A stretch of DNA of 64,000 nucleotides from Vavraia culicis subsp. floridensis (taxonomy: Eukaryota; Microsporidia; Pleistophoridae), in NCBI RefSeq assembly GCF_000192795.1, contig NW_007360605.1, forward strand, positions 10,485 through 74,484, written 5' to 3'. Below, one piece after another: positions 1-11,270 of the stretch; position 1 is the first letter of the stretch; each line of letters opens with the position of its first letter. Position numbers and translations under genes: made by a program. The notes under the pieces are model-generated. The model was not told the DNA's origin. It made no database searches and saw only the letters and a program-made list of their open reading frames with translations.

Positions 1-1182
1 TCTTTTTTAATTGCTTGCCTGTTTGCGAAGGTAACTTGTGGAGATTTTCTGCTAAATATAAGGATTGTACAGATACATCGCAAAAAAAAGAGACTGGAGC
101 TTCCTAATTGCATCGAAGATATCGTACTTGAACATGTCAGTGTCCCTAAAGACACTTTACTGGTAGTCAATGGGGGTTGTCGAAATGTTGCTATAATTTT
201 TTCCAAAGGATCTTTTGATTTATCCAAGGTTAAGCAGTTAAGAAAGTTTAAATTGCTTATCACTGGGCAAAGTTCAATCAATATCGAATTTCTAGACTTA
301 ACAAATGTTGCAAGTCTTGAAATATCATACGATGGAAACAAAGAGTATTTTATGTTTTTGCTATTGAACTGTATCAATGTTAAGGAAGTAATTTTGTATA
401 ACACTGTGTGCGAGCTGCATGATTGGATAGGAAGAGATACATCAACCATTCCTGAAAAAGAAATGGCACCATGGGAACTGAACGAGTTGAGGGCAATGAT
501 CAACCAAGAAAGTTGTACTTCTCGGTGTCGATCTCCACATGTATGTTTTAAAGATTTTAGCGCCAGATGTAATCCAATTTTCTGCTGGGAGAAGCGTAAA
601 AACATACAGAATCTAAGCATAATAGCCTTTCAGATTAGTGGCAAATGTTTAGAACAGCTAAGAAAGTTTGTATCGCTAAAAACACTTTCTATTATGGCAC
701 AAAACATACAGAAGGATATATTTTATTGTTTGCCATTTAGCCTCGTAAATTGTTCTTTGATGCCGATTCAATGCAATGCAATCCTTGAACGCGATGTCGT
801 TGAAAGTGTACAAACAGTTTTTGGGGTAGTTAGTTCAAAACGTAGGCATCTAAAGAATTTAAAATTACACTATCTTTTTTTTGTAAAAATAGCGAGGTCT
901 ATGTCTTTGCCAGAGGAAGTTGACGTGTTAGAAATCATGCCTTCGGCGAAACATCCAGATTGCAATCTGTTAATTCCTAAAAAGATAAAAGTAAGAAAAT
1001 TAGTCATTATGCAAGTAAATCGCGAGATATGGGTGAAAATTTGTAAGACCTGGGAGATAGAGGAGTATTATAGCCAACTGTTGAATCTGCTTTCGCAATA
1101 TATCGATTTCTGTTCTGTGAAAGAGATCAAAATTTTGAACCAGGATGTGGAAATATCTGTTGACCCACGTGATTACAACTGA
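1..1182 (+). CDS. LRR-like protein, 5' end outside window
   Basis: The frame is open from the first base of the window to the TGA at 1180-1182 (393 codons), with no ATG that forces an internal start, so the gene very probably begins upstream. The protein has recurring leucine/isoleucine-spaced strands of the type LxxLxI and VxxLxI (for example NVASLEISY, NIQNLSIIAF, LKTLSIMAQ, LKNLKLHYL, VRKLVIMQV, VKEIKILNQ), which resemble irregular leucine-rich repeats. A cluster of six cysteines lies near codons 167-193 (CTSRC..C..C..C). No membrane segment is seen in the visible part. Large families of LRR-like proteins, often near sparse or subtelomeric regions, are common in microsporidia. Function is unknown; an extracellular or host-facing role is only a guess because the N-terminus cannot be seen. 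Confidence 0.6.
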   Translation, partial: SFLIACLFAKVTCGDFLLNIRIVQIHRKKKRLELPNCIEDIVLEHVSVPKDTLLVVNGGCRNVAIIFSKGSFDLSKVKQLRKFKLLITGQSSINIEFLDLTNVASLEISYDGNKEYFMFLLLNCINVKEVILYNTVCELHDWIGRDTSTIPEKEMAPWELNELRAMINQESCTSRCRSPHVCFKDFSARCNPIFCWEKRKNIQNLSIIAFQISGKCLEQLRKFVSLKTLSIMAQNIQKDIFYCLPFSLVNCSLMPIQCNAILERDVVESVQTVFGVVSSKRRHLKNLKLHYLFFVKIARSMSLPEEVDVLEIMPSAKHPDCNLLIPKKIKVRKLVIMQVNREIWVKICKTWEIEEYYSQLLNLLSQYIDFCSVKEIKILNQDVEISVDPRDYN

Positions 1183-2941
1183 TCTGAATAAAAATCAGTT
1201 AATGAGTATGATTAAAAGTTAATTATGAAGTTTTGTATTTTCTCGCTAGAACATGTTACACAAAAAAAATCTTTTTTCAGATAGAAACTGACACGATTAC
1301 ACTTCAAAAGCTGTTAGTCCAAAGAGATTATTTCATTTTGAGGTGTAATATTTGATTTATGATGATGTATGTCAATTTCTGATATCAAAATGGGAGAAAT
1401 CCTCTAAAAGCCATGTCGCATATTGTCTAACAATTGTAGAGGCACCACATCCTTTATAGATGTCGTTATTCTCTGCTTGCTACTTGCAAGTCAATATTTC
1501 TTATTCCTTGAACCTGTACTTTGCCAGCACACTTATCTGATATGACAACCCGAAGAACCGCCAGAACATTCTCACAGGTTCTTCTGCAACAGGGTTAATC
1601 TTGTTCTTTCGTGAATGGAAGGTTGGTTTCAGACCCATATGTATTATTCAGCGCTCTAATGGCTATTATTGTATATTAATGTCGATGCTGAATCTCACAT
1701 GATATCACTTGTTTAGCTTCAATTTTGCATTTCCTACTTTTTTACCTATAACATACCATTTTGAAGGAAAATAATGATTATGTAGCGAATTTGTCGCAAA
1801 GTTATGACCAATCAACTCGATTACACTGTAATGCCTGCTTTATATCTTATGTTATCATTGTTTACAGTTTTGATTCGCAGATTTTTCTTGTTAACTCCTA
1901 ATGAATGCGATGCTGTCATCAAGATCATGGTGATTATGGCTGTTCATAACAAACCACTCATATTTAACTTGGCTTTATAGCTTGCTTGCAGCAGACCGTT
2001 TTTGATCAAGTATTGAATAATTTACATTGACAGGGATATACACAACACAATGAAAGGTATTTCGGTACTTTGGGGAAGCCAAAAGTCCGATCCTTCTCGA
2101 AAGACGAACTTGTAAAAATTTTAAAGATATAATTTTGATTTTGTTCGAAATATATTCAGTTTCAGTAAACTTTTAGGTCTAAGATAGACTTAGATCACTA
2201 AATTAACAGGAGTATATTAGCAAAAGATGAGTTTTAAGAGTGAACAATGTTAAAACATCGGCTACAAGCGGGTAGCGGTAATATTCACACAGGATACAGT
2301 CCCTTGCTACCACCAAATGGTGCGGTTAAGGCTTGTAGAAGGTCTCGGCCATCAGGACATTTTAGAATTTGAGACTGAATCCATATCACGAAGTACCGAA
2401 GGTCTTCAAGACTACTATAATGAAAGGTCCGGAAAGATAAATTCTGTCAAAGCCAATCATGAAGTGATAAAAAAGACTTTCCATGTTTTTCAGGTGTTTT
2501 TTGAATTGTTATATAAGTTGATACACCTGGTTTCCTTATGAACCAAGAGCCATGGCTAAGATCAACCTGTCCGACCTAGAAGGCATGGTTTTCGACCTTG
2601 CAGTGAGATAAAAAGTGATCTCCTCAAATACACTCTTGCTGAGAAAATATAATAGACGCAACGGATGAAAAAGAGAACATTTGATCGAAATACGATGCTT
2701 TATCTTAGTTTTTCTATTTAATACGCTCTTTATTAAGACGCACAAGCAAGCGAATTTTACGCTAAGTATCGCTCACACAAACATTAAGTGATACAATATG
2801 AATTCTACTAGCAGACCATCAACTGCTAGCGAGATGGTCGGCCTGATGGGTATTAAAAATATGCAGTAGCATGAAAACGAGAACATCAAAATCTTATTAA
2901 TATTCACTTGCTCCTTTAATGAAGGTACAAACACAGATAGA
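1183..2941. other. AT-rich intergenic stretch
   Basis: No convincing gene. Short open frames (for example 2317-2541) have no recognisable family, low-complexity composition and no CCC motif before the ATG. Confidence 0.6.
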
Positions 2942-5002
2942 TCAGCCTATTTTGGCTATTAACTCGTAAAACCTTGTGGCATCCTCTCCTTTAAAGAACT
3001 TGGCTGCGTACAAATCCAACTTCTTTTCTTTATCTTCATAAATTACACCGAATGTTACTCTGCTATCCTTCAGAATAGCTTTAGTATCGTAATTTATAAC
3101 ACTGTCAAACATTACCTGCTTTATTCCCTTCCTCACGAAGATCAATCTTAGGGGCTCTTGGCTTACCAACAGGGTGCCTTCCAGCGGATCTGTGTAAGTT
3201 TCACCATTAAAAGGGTACATCTTGGCATATACGTTGAAAACTACGTTCTTAACTTCAATATCCTTGTGTTGGCATATTTTTTCCAATGCCTTGGTGATAA
3301 GCAAGTCACTCTTATCATCCTCTTTTTTTGGTTCAATACCTTTGAAAATGTTGTTCTCTGGCGCTACAGACACATCGATAGCCTCTTCTTCGTTCTTATC
3401 GATAGCTTTTACAGCATCTTCAGAATTTTTTGCAGGAATCTTCTTTGCTTTAACTGAATGAGGTGATCTCTTCTGTCTACTACCGTCACTAACATTTGTT
3501 GTTTGATCATTTTTCCTCACCGTATTATCTATTGAACTACTTTTTTTAGTTTCAGTCGAACTAATAATCATTTTCTGATCCTTAGATTTTTCCAGTAAAC
3601 CCACAACCTTTTTTCCATCCTTCTTTTTGGTTGCTGTCTTCTGATCGACAAGCTCTTCAGGCTTATAATGCCTGTCCTCCTTTTTCTTTACCACCATTTT
3701 TTGGTCCTCGACTTTTTCCAGTAAACCCGCAACCTTTTTTCCATCCTTCTTTTTGGTTGCTGTCTTCTGATCGACAAGCTCTTCAGGCTTATAATGCCTG
3801 TCCTCCTTTTTCTTTACCACCATTTTTTGGTCCTCGACTTTTTCCAGTAAACCCGCAACCTTTTTTTCTTTCCTCTTTTTGCCCGTTTGCTCTTGCTCTT
3901 TTTTTTTCTCTGATAATCCCTCATCTGTTCCTCGAGTAGCATCTTTACTTTCAAAACCTCTTCTCACCCTTTTACTTAACGAAATACTGGGATGTTGTGT
4001 TTCCCTGTCATCTGCCTCTTTTGTATTTCGCTTTTTTTGCTTACTTTCTAGTACTTTCTCTTTTACCGGTTTCACCTTTTTTCCAGCACGTTTTTTACCA
4101 TTTTTCACTTTTGTTTCAACATCTTCGTCCTTATTTTTTTTTGATTTCTCGTCCGCATTCCTTGTCTTTTTCACTTTGTCATTTGCCAATTCATCTTTCC
4201 CACTTGTTGTACTTTCTTCCGTAGTTAACTCCTTCTCTTCATTAACTATGTCACTCGTTTCCTCTGCTTTTTTCTTCCTACCTCGAGTTTCATTTCTTAT
4301 TATTATTCCACCTACATCTCGTTTATCACCTTTTTTACTTCCTCCTGTCTTTCTCTTCGTTTTGTCAGCAGCCCGTTCAATCTTCGCTACTTTTTTTGCC
4401 TCTATTTTAGTTTGTTTCTCGGTATCTCTCCTATTATCCGTTTCTGTCTTTTGCTCCCTTTTCTTCCTTTTGACCTCATTGCGCTGCTTATCATCTTTCT
4501 CAACTATTTCTTTAATCTTCCCTTCCTGATCATTTTCTCTTTTCGCTTTTTTACCTGTTATTTTTATGCTTGCTTTCGTGCTGATCCCTTTCTTCTCAGG
4601 CACATCCTTTTTACTTTTTGATTTCTCATCTTTTACCCTGTCCCGATTTTCCATATTTTTTACCTTTGCGCTGTCTCTGTTTAACACCTTCTTTTTTGTC
4701 CTTTCTTTTCCCTCCCGATCACGACCTTCTCCGACTGTCTTGTTCTGTTCCTGGTCAGTCTTTCCCATACTCTTCTTCAAATTCACCTTTGTCCTTGTCC
4801 CTTTCTTCATCACATCTTCACTCGCTGCTTCATCGGTGACCCTGTTCTTACCCCGATCTTTCGTTTGTTGGGAACCCTTTTCCATGTTTACAATTTCAAC
4901 AGCATCCCTCCCGTGCTCGCTACTCCCATCCTTCTTATCATCATCCTGTTCCTTGCTCAATTTCTTAGTCGGTGCCCGACCTCGAATTTTTCTTGATGCC
5001 AT
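2942..5002 (-). CDS. Lysine-rich protein with C-terminal Ran-binding (RanBP1-type) domain
   Basis: 686 aa. Residues 1 to ~565 are extremely rich in Lys, Glu and Asp and look disordered, with many KKK/KRK patches that could act as nuclear localisation signals. Residues ~585-686 look like a RanBP1/Nup50-type PH-fold domain: VVFNVYAKMYPF, a glycine turn (LEGTLLV), RLIFVRKG, then VTFGVIYEDKE and a C-terminal helix with EDATRFYELI. Known RanBP1-domain proteins bind RanGTP at the nuclear pore or in the cytosol; the long charged N-terminus with one C-terminal domain is closest to the Nup2/Nup50 layout. A 42-aa unit is tandemly duplicated around residues 385-470, with a third degenerate copy. A CCC lies ~10 nt upstream of the ATG. 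The family call is by motif only; the charged part carries no functional information. Confidence 0.6.
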   Translation of the reverse strand: MASRKIRGRAPTKKLSKEQDDDKKDGSSEHGRDAVEIVNMEKGSQQTKDRGKNRVTDEAASEDVMKKGTRTKVNLKKSMGKTDQEQNKTVGEGRDREGKERTKKKVLNRDSAKVKNMENRDRVKDEKSKSKKDVPEKKGISTKASIKITGKKAKRENDQEGKIKEIVEKDDKQRNEVKRKKREQKTETDNRRDTEKQTKIEAKKVAKIERAADKTKRKTGGSKKGDKRDVGGIIIRNETRGRKKKAEETSDIVNEEKELTTEESTTSGKDELANDKVKKTRNADEKSKKNKDEDVETKVKNGKKRAGKKVKPVKEKVLESKQKKRNTKEADDRETQHPSISLSKRVRRGFESKDATRGTDEGLSEKKKEQEQTGKKRKEKKVAGLLEKVEDQKMVVKKKEDRHYKPEELVDQKTATKKKDGKKVAGLLEKVEDQKMVVKKKEDRHYKPEELVDQKTATKKKDGKKVVGLLEKSKDQKMIISSTETKKSSSIDNTVRKNDQTTNVSDGSRQKRSPHSVKAKKIPAKNSEDAVKAIDKNEEEAIDVSVAPENNIFKGIEPKKEDDKSDLLITKALEKICQHKDIEVKNVVFNVYAKMYPFNGETYTDPLEGTLLVSQEPLRLIFVRKGIKQVMFDSVINYDTKAILKDSRVTFGVIYEDKEKKLDLYAAKFFKGEDATRFYELIAKIG
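3598..3862. repeat. 126-bp in-frame tandem repeat in the Ran-binding-domain gene
   Basis: The segment containing AGCTCTTCAGGCTTATAATG recurs at 3651 and 3777, a period of 126 bp (42 codons). The two copies are nearly identical in DNA, and a third, partial copy borders them. The exact period of codons keeps the frame. Confidence 0.85.
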
Positions 5003-8000
5003 CCTACTGATGGGCTGAGCAAAAAAATATTAAAAAACAAAAAGGAGGCAAAAAGGAACATAAGTACCAGAAAAGGGTGAATAAATGAATATGAATAACA
5101 CAGCTTTAAGTATATTTTATATTCCTATGGTGCCAAGGCACGACTATGAATATGTGTAGCGACGCTAAGCGAACCTTCTTCGTTGAAGAAGAAAATGCAT
5201 AGCAAATATCACATGAATGGAAAATCACTAAATTTGCCAAAATTTGACGAATTACCTGTCATTAATAAGAGTTCGAAATATTAGTGGCGAACAATGGTGA
5301 TATAATGTAATTTATACGTACTATCGTGCTATATAGATTAATTTTACTGATTAAATATGGTATTATTTTAAGTGTAAGGCTTTACCTTACACATAGTATA
5401 TCAAGCAGGATCTCGATATGCATGACACAAGTGCACACCCACATTCATAACTGATCATAGAGTTGTTTACCACAAAATATCATACTATGGTACTTAAAGT
5501 CTAGTTTAGAATTACAGTTCTTCAAATTCAAATTACCGGGATTAAACGAAGTGTTCATCCCCCGTTCGTTGGATATAAAATATTTTAATGTTGGTTTGGT
5601 GCATTAACTCTTTGGTTCTTTAGAGTATTTCATATTTTATCAGTACGAACGAGTATTGTATAATCATGGATTGATACACTCTGAACACTGATAGGTATGA
5701 CATCATTGTTTGGTAATGTATCGATTGGTAAGAAATGACAGCTATACAGCGATTAGCATACCTTTCATATTAATTTAAAGCGCTTCTAAGTACCATCTTT
5801 ATAACGTATTTAGGTATAAAATTGTTAGCAAACTGTAATTATCACATGTGCACTAACCACGCTATGTGTTGCCATGGAATAAGCTAATTATTTCTGATTG
5901 TTAACCCGGCATGGGTAAGCAGTTCACAGTAGCACTACATGTGTCAGAATTACTTTAATTACACAAGATAACGAAATAAGTTTTGTAAGGAACGTATGCT
6001 TTATTATACATTGACCTTGCACGAAAGACAGTTCGATTCTATCTATTTTGGTGATATATGGGTAGTTTTACCGAATATGTGCTGCAACAATATCATTCAC
6101 GAAAATGTGGTATTGTGTTGATTATTATGTTACGTTCTTGCCAATTTAGATATTTTCATCTGTGAGAACGTCAATATACGATCATTTATGATAATATCTT
6201 TGCCTGCTGTCTTTTTTTATCGCCTGATATGCCATATTAAAAGGGGAAAATACACAAAGACTGGCTTAAAGGCAAACCTATGACAAAAATAAGCAATGTC
6301 ATGCAGAATGCAGCAGTAAATAGAAGAAGCAATAGCGGCAGTACAACATCGCGAGATAGCAACATATGAGAGCAGTTTATTCATACCAATCAACGATGAT
6401 TACGTGATACCTATGAAGATACAATCAGCTTAAATGCCAGCATTGCGAACAGTCCTGCATCAACGAGAAATCATGTCAATAACATAATAAATTACTATTT
6501 TTTCCTACCAAACATGCCCATTCTCTGGAATAACTGCATGGAAATGCTAAAAATAAAAAGATTCAGCGATATTCCTCATTTTGTAATACTTAGAAAACAA
6601 TTCATAATAAGCATTCAGGATTTCTAAGGACAGGTGTTGATATGTTGACCGTTTTGTATTTTTTTTTGTCTTCTGCATGCGCAGCCTCTTTTTTTGCTTT
6701 TGCAGGTTTCGTGACGTATTCCACCTAATATGGTCCCTGACACTAACATGTGAGCCTTTAATTATTTTTGTTAAAATTATTAATGTATTTGTAGACCAGT
6801 GGCTTGGTATATTTCAACTACGTTAACGGATTCTTATTTTGTTCCTCTCATCTGTTTACACCCACTGTTACTGCAGCGATAAGGAAATTGCCAACCTATT
6901 TTGCAACGTTTGTCATCTTAGCGATTACAATGGTCATAGGTTGATACCAACTTCTGTTCGTGTAGATGAATCTTCGCGCGTTACTTTGGAATGAACAAAT
7001 CAGATGACATGCTCATGTGGCGTTTTATACGGAAGTAAAAGAGAACATACACACTTCTTATAGAATTTGAGAAGTGTAATAGTCTAATCATTGTTATTTA
7101 TTCTCGGAATTTTGCGTACGAAGATTCCTGTTATATTGTTTCACTGCTATCCTTTCAAGTATTATAAAATTTTCTATTGCACATCAATACATCCATCCTG
7201 AAAATATCATTGTAACCTACTGTTTGCAGGCCATGCACAAAGGTTGTATGATATTCGTTCATTGTCGTCTCATTACTCAGATTTGCAGTACTACAGAGTC
7301 TATTGCCAATACCGCATTCGTACCGTTGAGCGTGATAGTGCGCAATCGGCTTATTTTTACGAAGAGCAAGTTGGTTGGCGGATTTTGAACCTTATATTGT
7401 TTACCACGTTGCTGAACAGACTGATCAAATATGATCAAGAGTAAAACTATAAAATATCTCTATACACGTCAAAAGCTCCTGAGTACGACAATGTAATGTG
7501 AGGTCTTACATTCTTTTAAACGGATTCAGAAAAGCTCTGTTACTTCAGTAAAATCATTATACCCATCAACAACTATCATAAAATGATGAATTAACCGATT
7601 GTGCCGTTCACTCCAAGATCTTCCTAGAATTGTTCTGATGAATAGACACTAGGGAATAAGAAATGCGAATGGTAGATGCTGTTTCCATTATTGGACTGTT
7701 TTTATTGATATTCATGGCTTGCTTTCAAATTTTTTAAATTAGGGATGTACCAGATATTAGTATTATTCCTATTATAGAAATCTTAAACAATTTTAGTTCA
7801 AATGTTTTACCATAAATTATTTAAAAATTTTTCGTTTAATTTATTCCCGATCGGTGCAGCCTTGGATGCACGAGTCTTTAGGCCTGATAAATTGAGCACA
7901 AGAGCTTTGTTCTATCCGCGAACGTTTTGAGGCTATAGAACGACTAACTGTGTAATTGTGGTGTGTGGCATCGCAATTTATCCCATTTTATAACAAAATA

Positions 8001-9039
8001 TCTAATATTACACGAACACGACCCGGTGCTTGATTGTAGATGGCAAAGCGATCATTCAATGACCAAAACCGTGGTACTAGAAGAGTTTAGATCATAGGCA
8101 TCGTTACCTTGAAGTGTATTGAAATATAATTTACCACATAACAAGATAACACGTTGTAAACAACTTTTTAGCTCAAAACCATCGATTTCTGCGATTACTA
8201 AACAGTACGTGCCCTACATCCTGTACTATGATAAGCACAATAAAGCACAATTTACCTTTATTTTCCGGTTATCTAAATAGCGCTGTGTTGAATTTACTTG
8301 CGTGTTACTTTTATGATTCATCTGTTCTTCACAGTAACGCAATTTCACGGTTTAATACAAATTTTCTAATAAATCAGTGATAGTGTTACGGTATAATTAC
8401 GCTTTAACAATCATTATTATTAAAAATAGTTGCAAATAATTGTAAATTATGCTAGCGGGCAACACTTTACACGGGACACTACCAGTGTTAGCGAATACTA
8501 CACCGAATTATGCGGTGTATGTATTTTTACCAGCTTAAAATTATACAATATCGATCATATATGGTGATCTTCGACCAATTGGCAGGTTCATAGCATTTCG
8601 AACCAAAATATGATTTTTTACAGCTACGATACACGATATTGACTTATCAATTGAACAGGAGATGTGTAAATCTGTAATTCAAAGTGGATCACTAAAAATA
8701 CAACAAAAATTAACTTACAAAGAAGATAACCATAAACAACAAATAATTTATACAAAAGAGGAAATTCGTTCTGCCACAACTATTTTTGAGCACGTATTCA
8801 AAAAGCGATGAAAACCATTTGTTATTCAATCTTGATACTTATAAACATCTCTAGTAGCAGCAACATACATATATGTTTGTAAATGGAGACAGGCTAGGCT
8901 ATACAGGCCAAAAACATGCGAAGCAATCTTTCGCATTGATCTATTCCAGATGACACATTGATATGCCTGTAGAATATGCACAACATGCGAAATAGAATGC
9001 GGACAACATAGAGAACATTCAAAAATAACTGATGTTTAT
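5003..9039. other. 4-kb AT-rich gene desert
   Basis: No open frame above ~66 codons, no recognisable protein fragment, no tRNA- or rRNA-like sequence and no strong tandem repeat by eye. Possible roles (centromere, decayed element, replication origin) cannot be told apart from sequence alone. Confidence 0.55.
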
Positions 9040-9591
9040 TTACAAGTCTAGATGATCAAGAACAAATTTTGCGATCTTCTTATCATATTTTGGAACAAAA
9101 AAAGCGCCTGGAATCTTTTCATCATCTTTAAAAGTGTTATCTATTCTAACATACAGCAAACTATTGTCGAAATAATCGTTGGGTTTATAGTAAAAAGGTT
9201 TCAAGTCCCTAATTTTAGACTTCTCCTTCACGGTGTCCATTTCCTCACTCATACTAATCGTATTAATTTCTATATCCCGATCCTTAACAATGTTCTCTTT
9301 GTGTATAAAACAACATCTCTTGCCGTAGGGACACGTTCCTTCTTCCCAGTATGTTTTACATATCTCTGTCTTGTATCTTGGATGTCTGTCTATCTTCCTT
9401 AATTCACCCAATGAATGCGCGAATTGGCACTTTTCATTGTAACGACAATAACCATTTTCCTCGTAGCTTCTGCAAATTTCGGTTTTGTAAAGCTCTATTT
9501 TCTTTCTTTCATAGTATGGCAGCTTGTTCTTTTGCAAGCGCTTGGTACCATCTTCGATTATACTATCGGTGTTCTTGTTAAAATTCAACAT
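9040..9591 (-). CDS. TTP/Tis11-type tandem CCCH zinc-finger protein
   Basis: 183 aa. There are two fingers of the form C-x8-C-x5-C-x3-H: C40/C49/C55/H59 and C78/C87/C93/H97. Each is preceded by the hallmark YKTEIC lead-in, and 18 residues lie between H59 and C78, the spacing of the tristetraprolin/Tis11 (yeast Cth1/Cth2) family. Known members bind AU-rich elements in mRNA 3' UTRs and promote decay, so this is probably a cytoplasmic or shuttling mRNA-turnover regulator. The C-terminal 85 residues are not recognisable. The stop codon is embedded in TAAATAAA, so the likely polyadenylation signal overlaps the end of the gene. Unlike most housekeeping genes here, no CCC motif precedes the ATG. It is flanked by long gene-poor stretches. 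Confidence 0.88.
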   Translation of the reverse strand: MLNFNKNTDSIIEDGTKRLQKNKLPYYERKKIELYKTEICRSYEENGYCRYNEKCQFAHSLGELRKIDRHPRYKTEICKTYWEEGTCPYGKRCCFIHKENIVKDRDIEINTISMSEEMDTVKEKSKIRDLKPFYYKPNDYFDNSLLYVRIDNTFKDDEKIPGAFFVPKYDKKIAKFVLDHLDL

Positions 9592-11270
9592 AACCGAGTA
9601 ATTTTATTTAAATAATTGTTTAATTTTATATTTTAATTTTAATTTGTGACAATTTGTTTAATGAAAATCAATGGTGTGTCTTTGTTTATCATGGATAGAT
9701 TATTCGTGGCAGATAAATTAATTGCTGTGAATGTGACGGGCACGTATGTGCCAAGCATTTGCAAAAAATTACCGATCGCAGTACTGTTTTGTTCGATTGT
9801 GTCAAACTTAAATTGTGTGATTTATTATGAATGATCACGATTAGAAATTCCATTATGTGCTGACAAAAAAACAGGATATCTCATGCATTAGGCATTGAAG
9901 TGCCGTAAACTGCCTTTGAAAGCCAATTTTTTGTTCATGTTCACGAGTATGTGCTCGTCATTAAAAATTGTTAATTAAAAAGCTATAATCAAGATTGAAT
10001 GAGGATTAATTATTGACTCTTATCAAGATGTAGAAGTATAACAAGAATAAAGCAGATAATATCTGTTTGCAAACTTTTCAGTCCTCTCAAATTACACCGC
10101 AATTACGAACGAAGATACCACGCACACGAGACTACTCATTGCCAAAAGTAAAGGCAACTAAGTTGTAAACTCAGACTGAGTACCAATGTAAAGAATTTCA
10201 GAGCATCATATTAACAATAATTTAGAATACACAAAAAGATTCGAAACTTTTATTAAATAGCTGTTTACAATGCACCGAAGAACCGTGATTGACGCAATAT
10301 TTCATTGATTTGTATTTACAATCGATATCGAGATGCCAGCAATCTGTAACTTATTGCGTTCATTTCATAAACGACAATGGACAGTCTTACACACTGGCAG
10401 ATTGTAACGGGCGTAGTAGTTTTTGTTGCTTAACAGCAACCCTTCTCCTATGATATCTCCACAAAAATGCCTGCTGAGTGGTAAATTTAACAAAAAACTT
10501 TGTAATCTCCTTTTATAGCACCATTATTCGTGCATATCACGTTCAGTGCAAATTTTTGCGAAAATCTACGTAAATAAGCCCGTAAAAGTGTCATTAATAT
10601 GTCTTAAACGGTAAAATTGGTGTAAGAAGACTAATTATGGAAATTGTATAAAAATATGTGTACTAAACCACGATCTGTTGGGAAAATAACCCTATTTTGT
10701 AGCTGAAGCTGTACATTAACTGGCATCGTTGAGTTCTCGTCTGACATGCGTAATACTCATTATGTGCGACTTAGGAGTAAATTTCGATGGAAATTTTTAT
10801 GTCCATTGCGACGCCCTCGTTTTTGAATAGAATTTATGGAAGCGTACGCACTGCCCACGGGCATTTCTGTTGGAAAATACCGGATCCAGTCTGATATGGG
10901 CTTGCACAGTGGTGAGCGCAGGATTTCCTGTGGACCAAAAGCTAGGGCCAAAATCGGTTCAAGTGGACCAGAAAATGTGTTAAAATGATGTTACTGTGTC
11001 AGAAGGCAAATAAACGTACTTTGATGAAAAAAGGTAATTTATACTGTGGAAAGTTCAAAAATAATCAATATTGAATCAAGTTACTGCTCATGTTTCCAGA
11101 TGACGTATTTAGAACATAAAATGGGTCTTTAACTGTTGAGAATATCTAAGTAGATATAGGTGTATCCATAATGTTGATATATAACAAACTGCTAAGACAA
11201 TCTTTGGACAAGACGACCATATCTGCATATCAAAAACATTTTTTTCCAAAGGTACTTTATTTACTGTCGA
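9592..11270. other. AT-rich intergenic stretch
   Basis: No convincing gene. Open frames at 9646-9834 (+) and 10760-10951 (-) are short, unrelated to any family I know, and lack a start signal. Confidence 0.55.

Noticed and set aside
3158..5018. Seven plus-strand frames (3158-3457, 3631-3939, 3879-4529, 4566-5018 and others)
   Set aside because: All are antisense shadows of the Lys/Glu-rich gene on the minus strand; their Phe/Ser/Leu-rich composition is what the reverse complement of Lys/Glu codons gives.
6000..6060. GTTCGATTC near 6030 as a tRNA B box
   Set aside because: T-stem has a mismatch and no A box, anticodon arm or acceptor stem can be drawn; the same holds for GGTTCGAAT on the minus strand at ~17265.
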